Origin: Cellvibrio mixtus subsp. mixtus J3-8
GTDB taxonomy: Bacteria > Pseudomonadota > Gammaproteobacteria > Pseudomonadales > Cellvibrionaceae
Length of the DNA: 64,000 nt
Assembly (NCBI RefSeq): GCF_000766945.1
Contig: NZ_KN266208.1
Location: 222,604-286,603 of the forward strand
Direction of reading: 5' to 3'
Shown here: positions 63,378 to 64,000 of the stretch, in pieces
Layout: each line of letters begins with the position of its first letter
Position numbering within the stretch: position 1 is the first letter of the stretch
Made by a program: the position numbers and the translations under genes
Notes under the pieces: model-generated
The model's database searches: none
The model's input: only the letters and a program-made list of their open reading frames with translations
What the model was told of the DNA's origin: nothing

Positions 63378-64000
63378 TCAAGGCTGGGGAGTCATCACTC
63401 GTTTTTGCTCTGTGGATATCGCCATCAAAATACCAAAGCCGGCGAATAGCGCCACAATAGCAGTACCGCCCTGGCTGATCAGTGGTAAGGGTACCCCGAC
63501 TACGGGCAACATGCCCGATACCATACCCATATTTACAAACACATACACAAAAAAGGTGGAACTGACACTGGCTGCCAACAAACGGCCAAAAGTGTTTTGT
63601 GACTTAACCGCAATAGTGAGCCCGCGAATAATCACCAGTGCATACACCGTTAACAGGAAGATTACGCCGAGCAAGCCAAACTCTTCCGACATCACCGCAA
63701 TAATAAAATCCGTATGGCCTTCCGGCAGGAAATCAAGGCGGGATTGAGTGCCCTCCATCCAGCCTTTACCCGACAACCCGCCCGAGCCGATGGCGGTTTT
63801 GGATTGGATAATATTCCAGCCGGTACCGAGCGGGTCCTGGGTTGGGTCAAGCATGGTGAGGACGCGCTGACGCTGGTAGTCATGGAGCATGTAATGCCAG
63901 ATCGGCCATAAGCTCGCCCCGAATACAGCAACAGCGGCAGCGATGTAACGCCACAGCAAGCCGGAAAAGAACAACACCATAATGCCCGAGGTAGCCACGA
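63378..64000 (-). CDS. rodA: RodA, SEDS peptidoglycan polymerase (3' part only)
   Basis: The frame is open through the window edge, so the N-terminal part is outside; about 207 residues are visible. Membrane segments alternate with the SEDS motifs SKTAIGSGGLSGKGWMEGTQSRLDFLPEGHTDFI and FVNMGMVSGMLPVVGVPLPLISQGGTA. RodA polymerises glycan strands for cell elongation together with PBP2. Start of the rodA-mltB-rlpA-dacA run on the minus strand. Confidence 0.97.
   Translation of the reverse strand, partial: VATSGIMVLFFSGLLWRYIAAAVAVFGASLWPIWHYMLHDYQRQRVLTMLDPTQDPLGTGWNIIQSKTAIGSGGLSGKGWMEGTQSRLDFLPEGHTDFIIAVMSEEFGLLGVIFLLTVYALVIIRGLTIAVKSQNTFGRLLAASVSSTFFVYVFVNMGMVSGMLPVVGVPLPLISQGGTAIVALFAGFGILMAISTEQKRVMTPQP

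Overview
The window looks like chromosomal DNA from a saprophytic gammaproteobacterium of the Cellvibrio type (Cellvibrionaceae). The reasons are the secreted modular glycoside hydrolases with long poly-serine linkers (a GH18 chitinase with two chitin-binding modules and a GH30 glucuronoxylanase with a CBM2), an azurin, and a gammaproteobacterial rodA-mltB-rlpA-dacA ... DUF493-lipB-lipA envelope/lipoate cluster. No plasmid, prophage or CRISPR signature was seen. The lineage call is inference from gene content, not a database match.

Layout. 0-9.5 kb: a partial UPF0303 gene, a phytanoyl-CoA-type dioxygenase, azurin, a large DUF748/AsmA-like envelope protein, a secreted Cys-motif protein, an acetyltransferase, a META-domain protein, a membrane AraC regulator and a 59-residue DUF3012 lipoprotein. 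9.7-16.3 kb: chitinase, rlmB, rnr (RNase R with an unusually long Lys/Ala-rich tail) and a tRNA-Leu(CAG) with its own promoter and terminator. 16.4-22.0 kb: an AT-rich accessory stretch beside the tRNA. It holds a ClpS-like protein, hairpin repeats, a two-gene nucleotidyltransferase/DUF262 operon, an orphan gene, a GC-rich structured non-coding block, and a hipBA-type toxin-antitoxin operon with three operator palindromes spaced exactly 50 bp apart, bracketed by an intact and a decayed copy of the same small gene. 22-25.1 kb: a membrane-anchored AraC regulator and the GH30 xylanase. 25.7-29.6 kb: a hybrid histidine kinase divergent from a KaiC-like double ATPase and a response regulator. 30-40.7 kb: acyltransferase, MFS exporter, siderophore-interacting reductase, two tandem TerB-J-domain proteins, cstA with its small partner, an amino-acid permease and a GNAT enzyme.

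40.8-64 kb: lipA, lipB and DUF493 on the minus strand, then a plus-strand RDD-SpoIIM-DUF4129-DUF4350-MoxR-DUF58 operon, then a minus-strand pair made of a DUF1552 protein and a 2193-residue secreted fusion. The fusion joins carbohydrate-binding modules, a PQQ sugar dehydrogenase domain, four CxxCH heme sites and a DUF1587/1595/1592/1588/1585 unit. After that come a DUF805 protein and dacA, rlpA, mltB and the 3' part of rodA. In E. coli and pseudomonads dacA lies next to DUF493-lipB-lipA; here about 17 kb separates them.

The strongest candidates for undescribed biology are the 2193-residue fusion with its DUF1552 partner (a possible extracellular polysaccharide oxidation/electron-transfer system) and the accessory stretch beside tRNA-Leu (nucleotidyltransferase + DUF262, ClpS-like protein, structured RNA-like block, hipBA).
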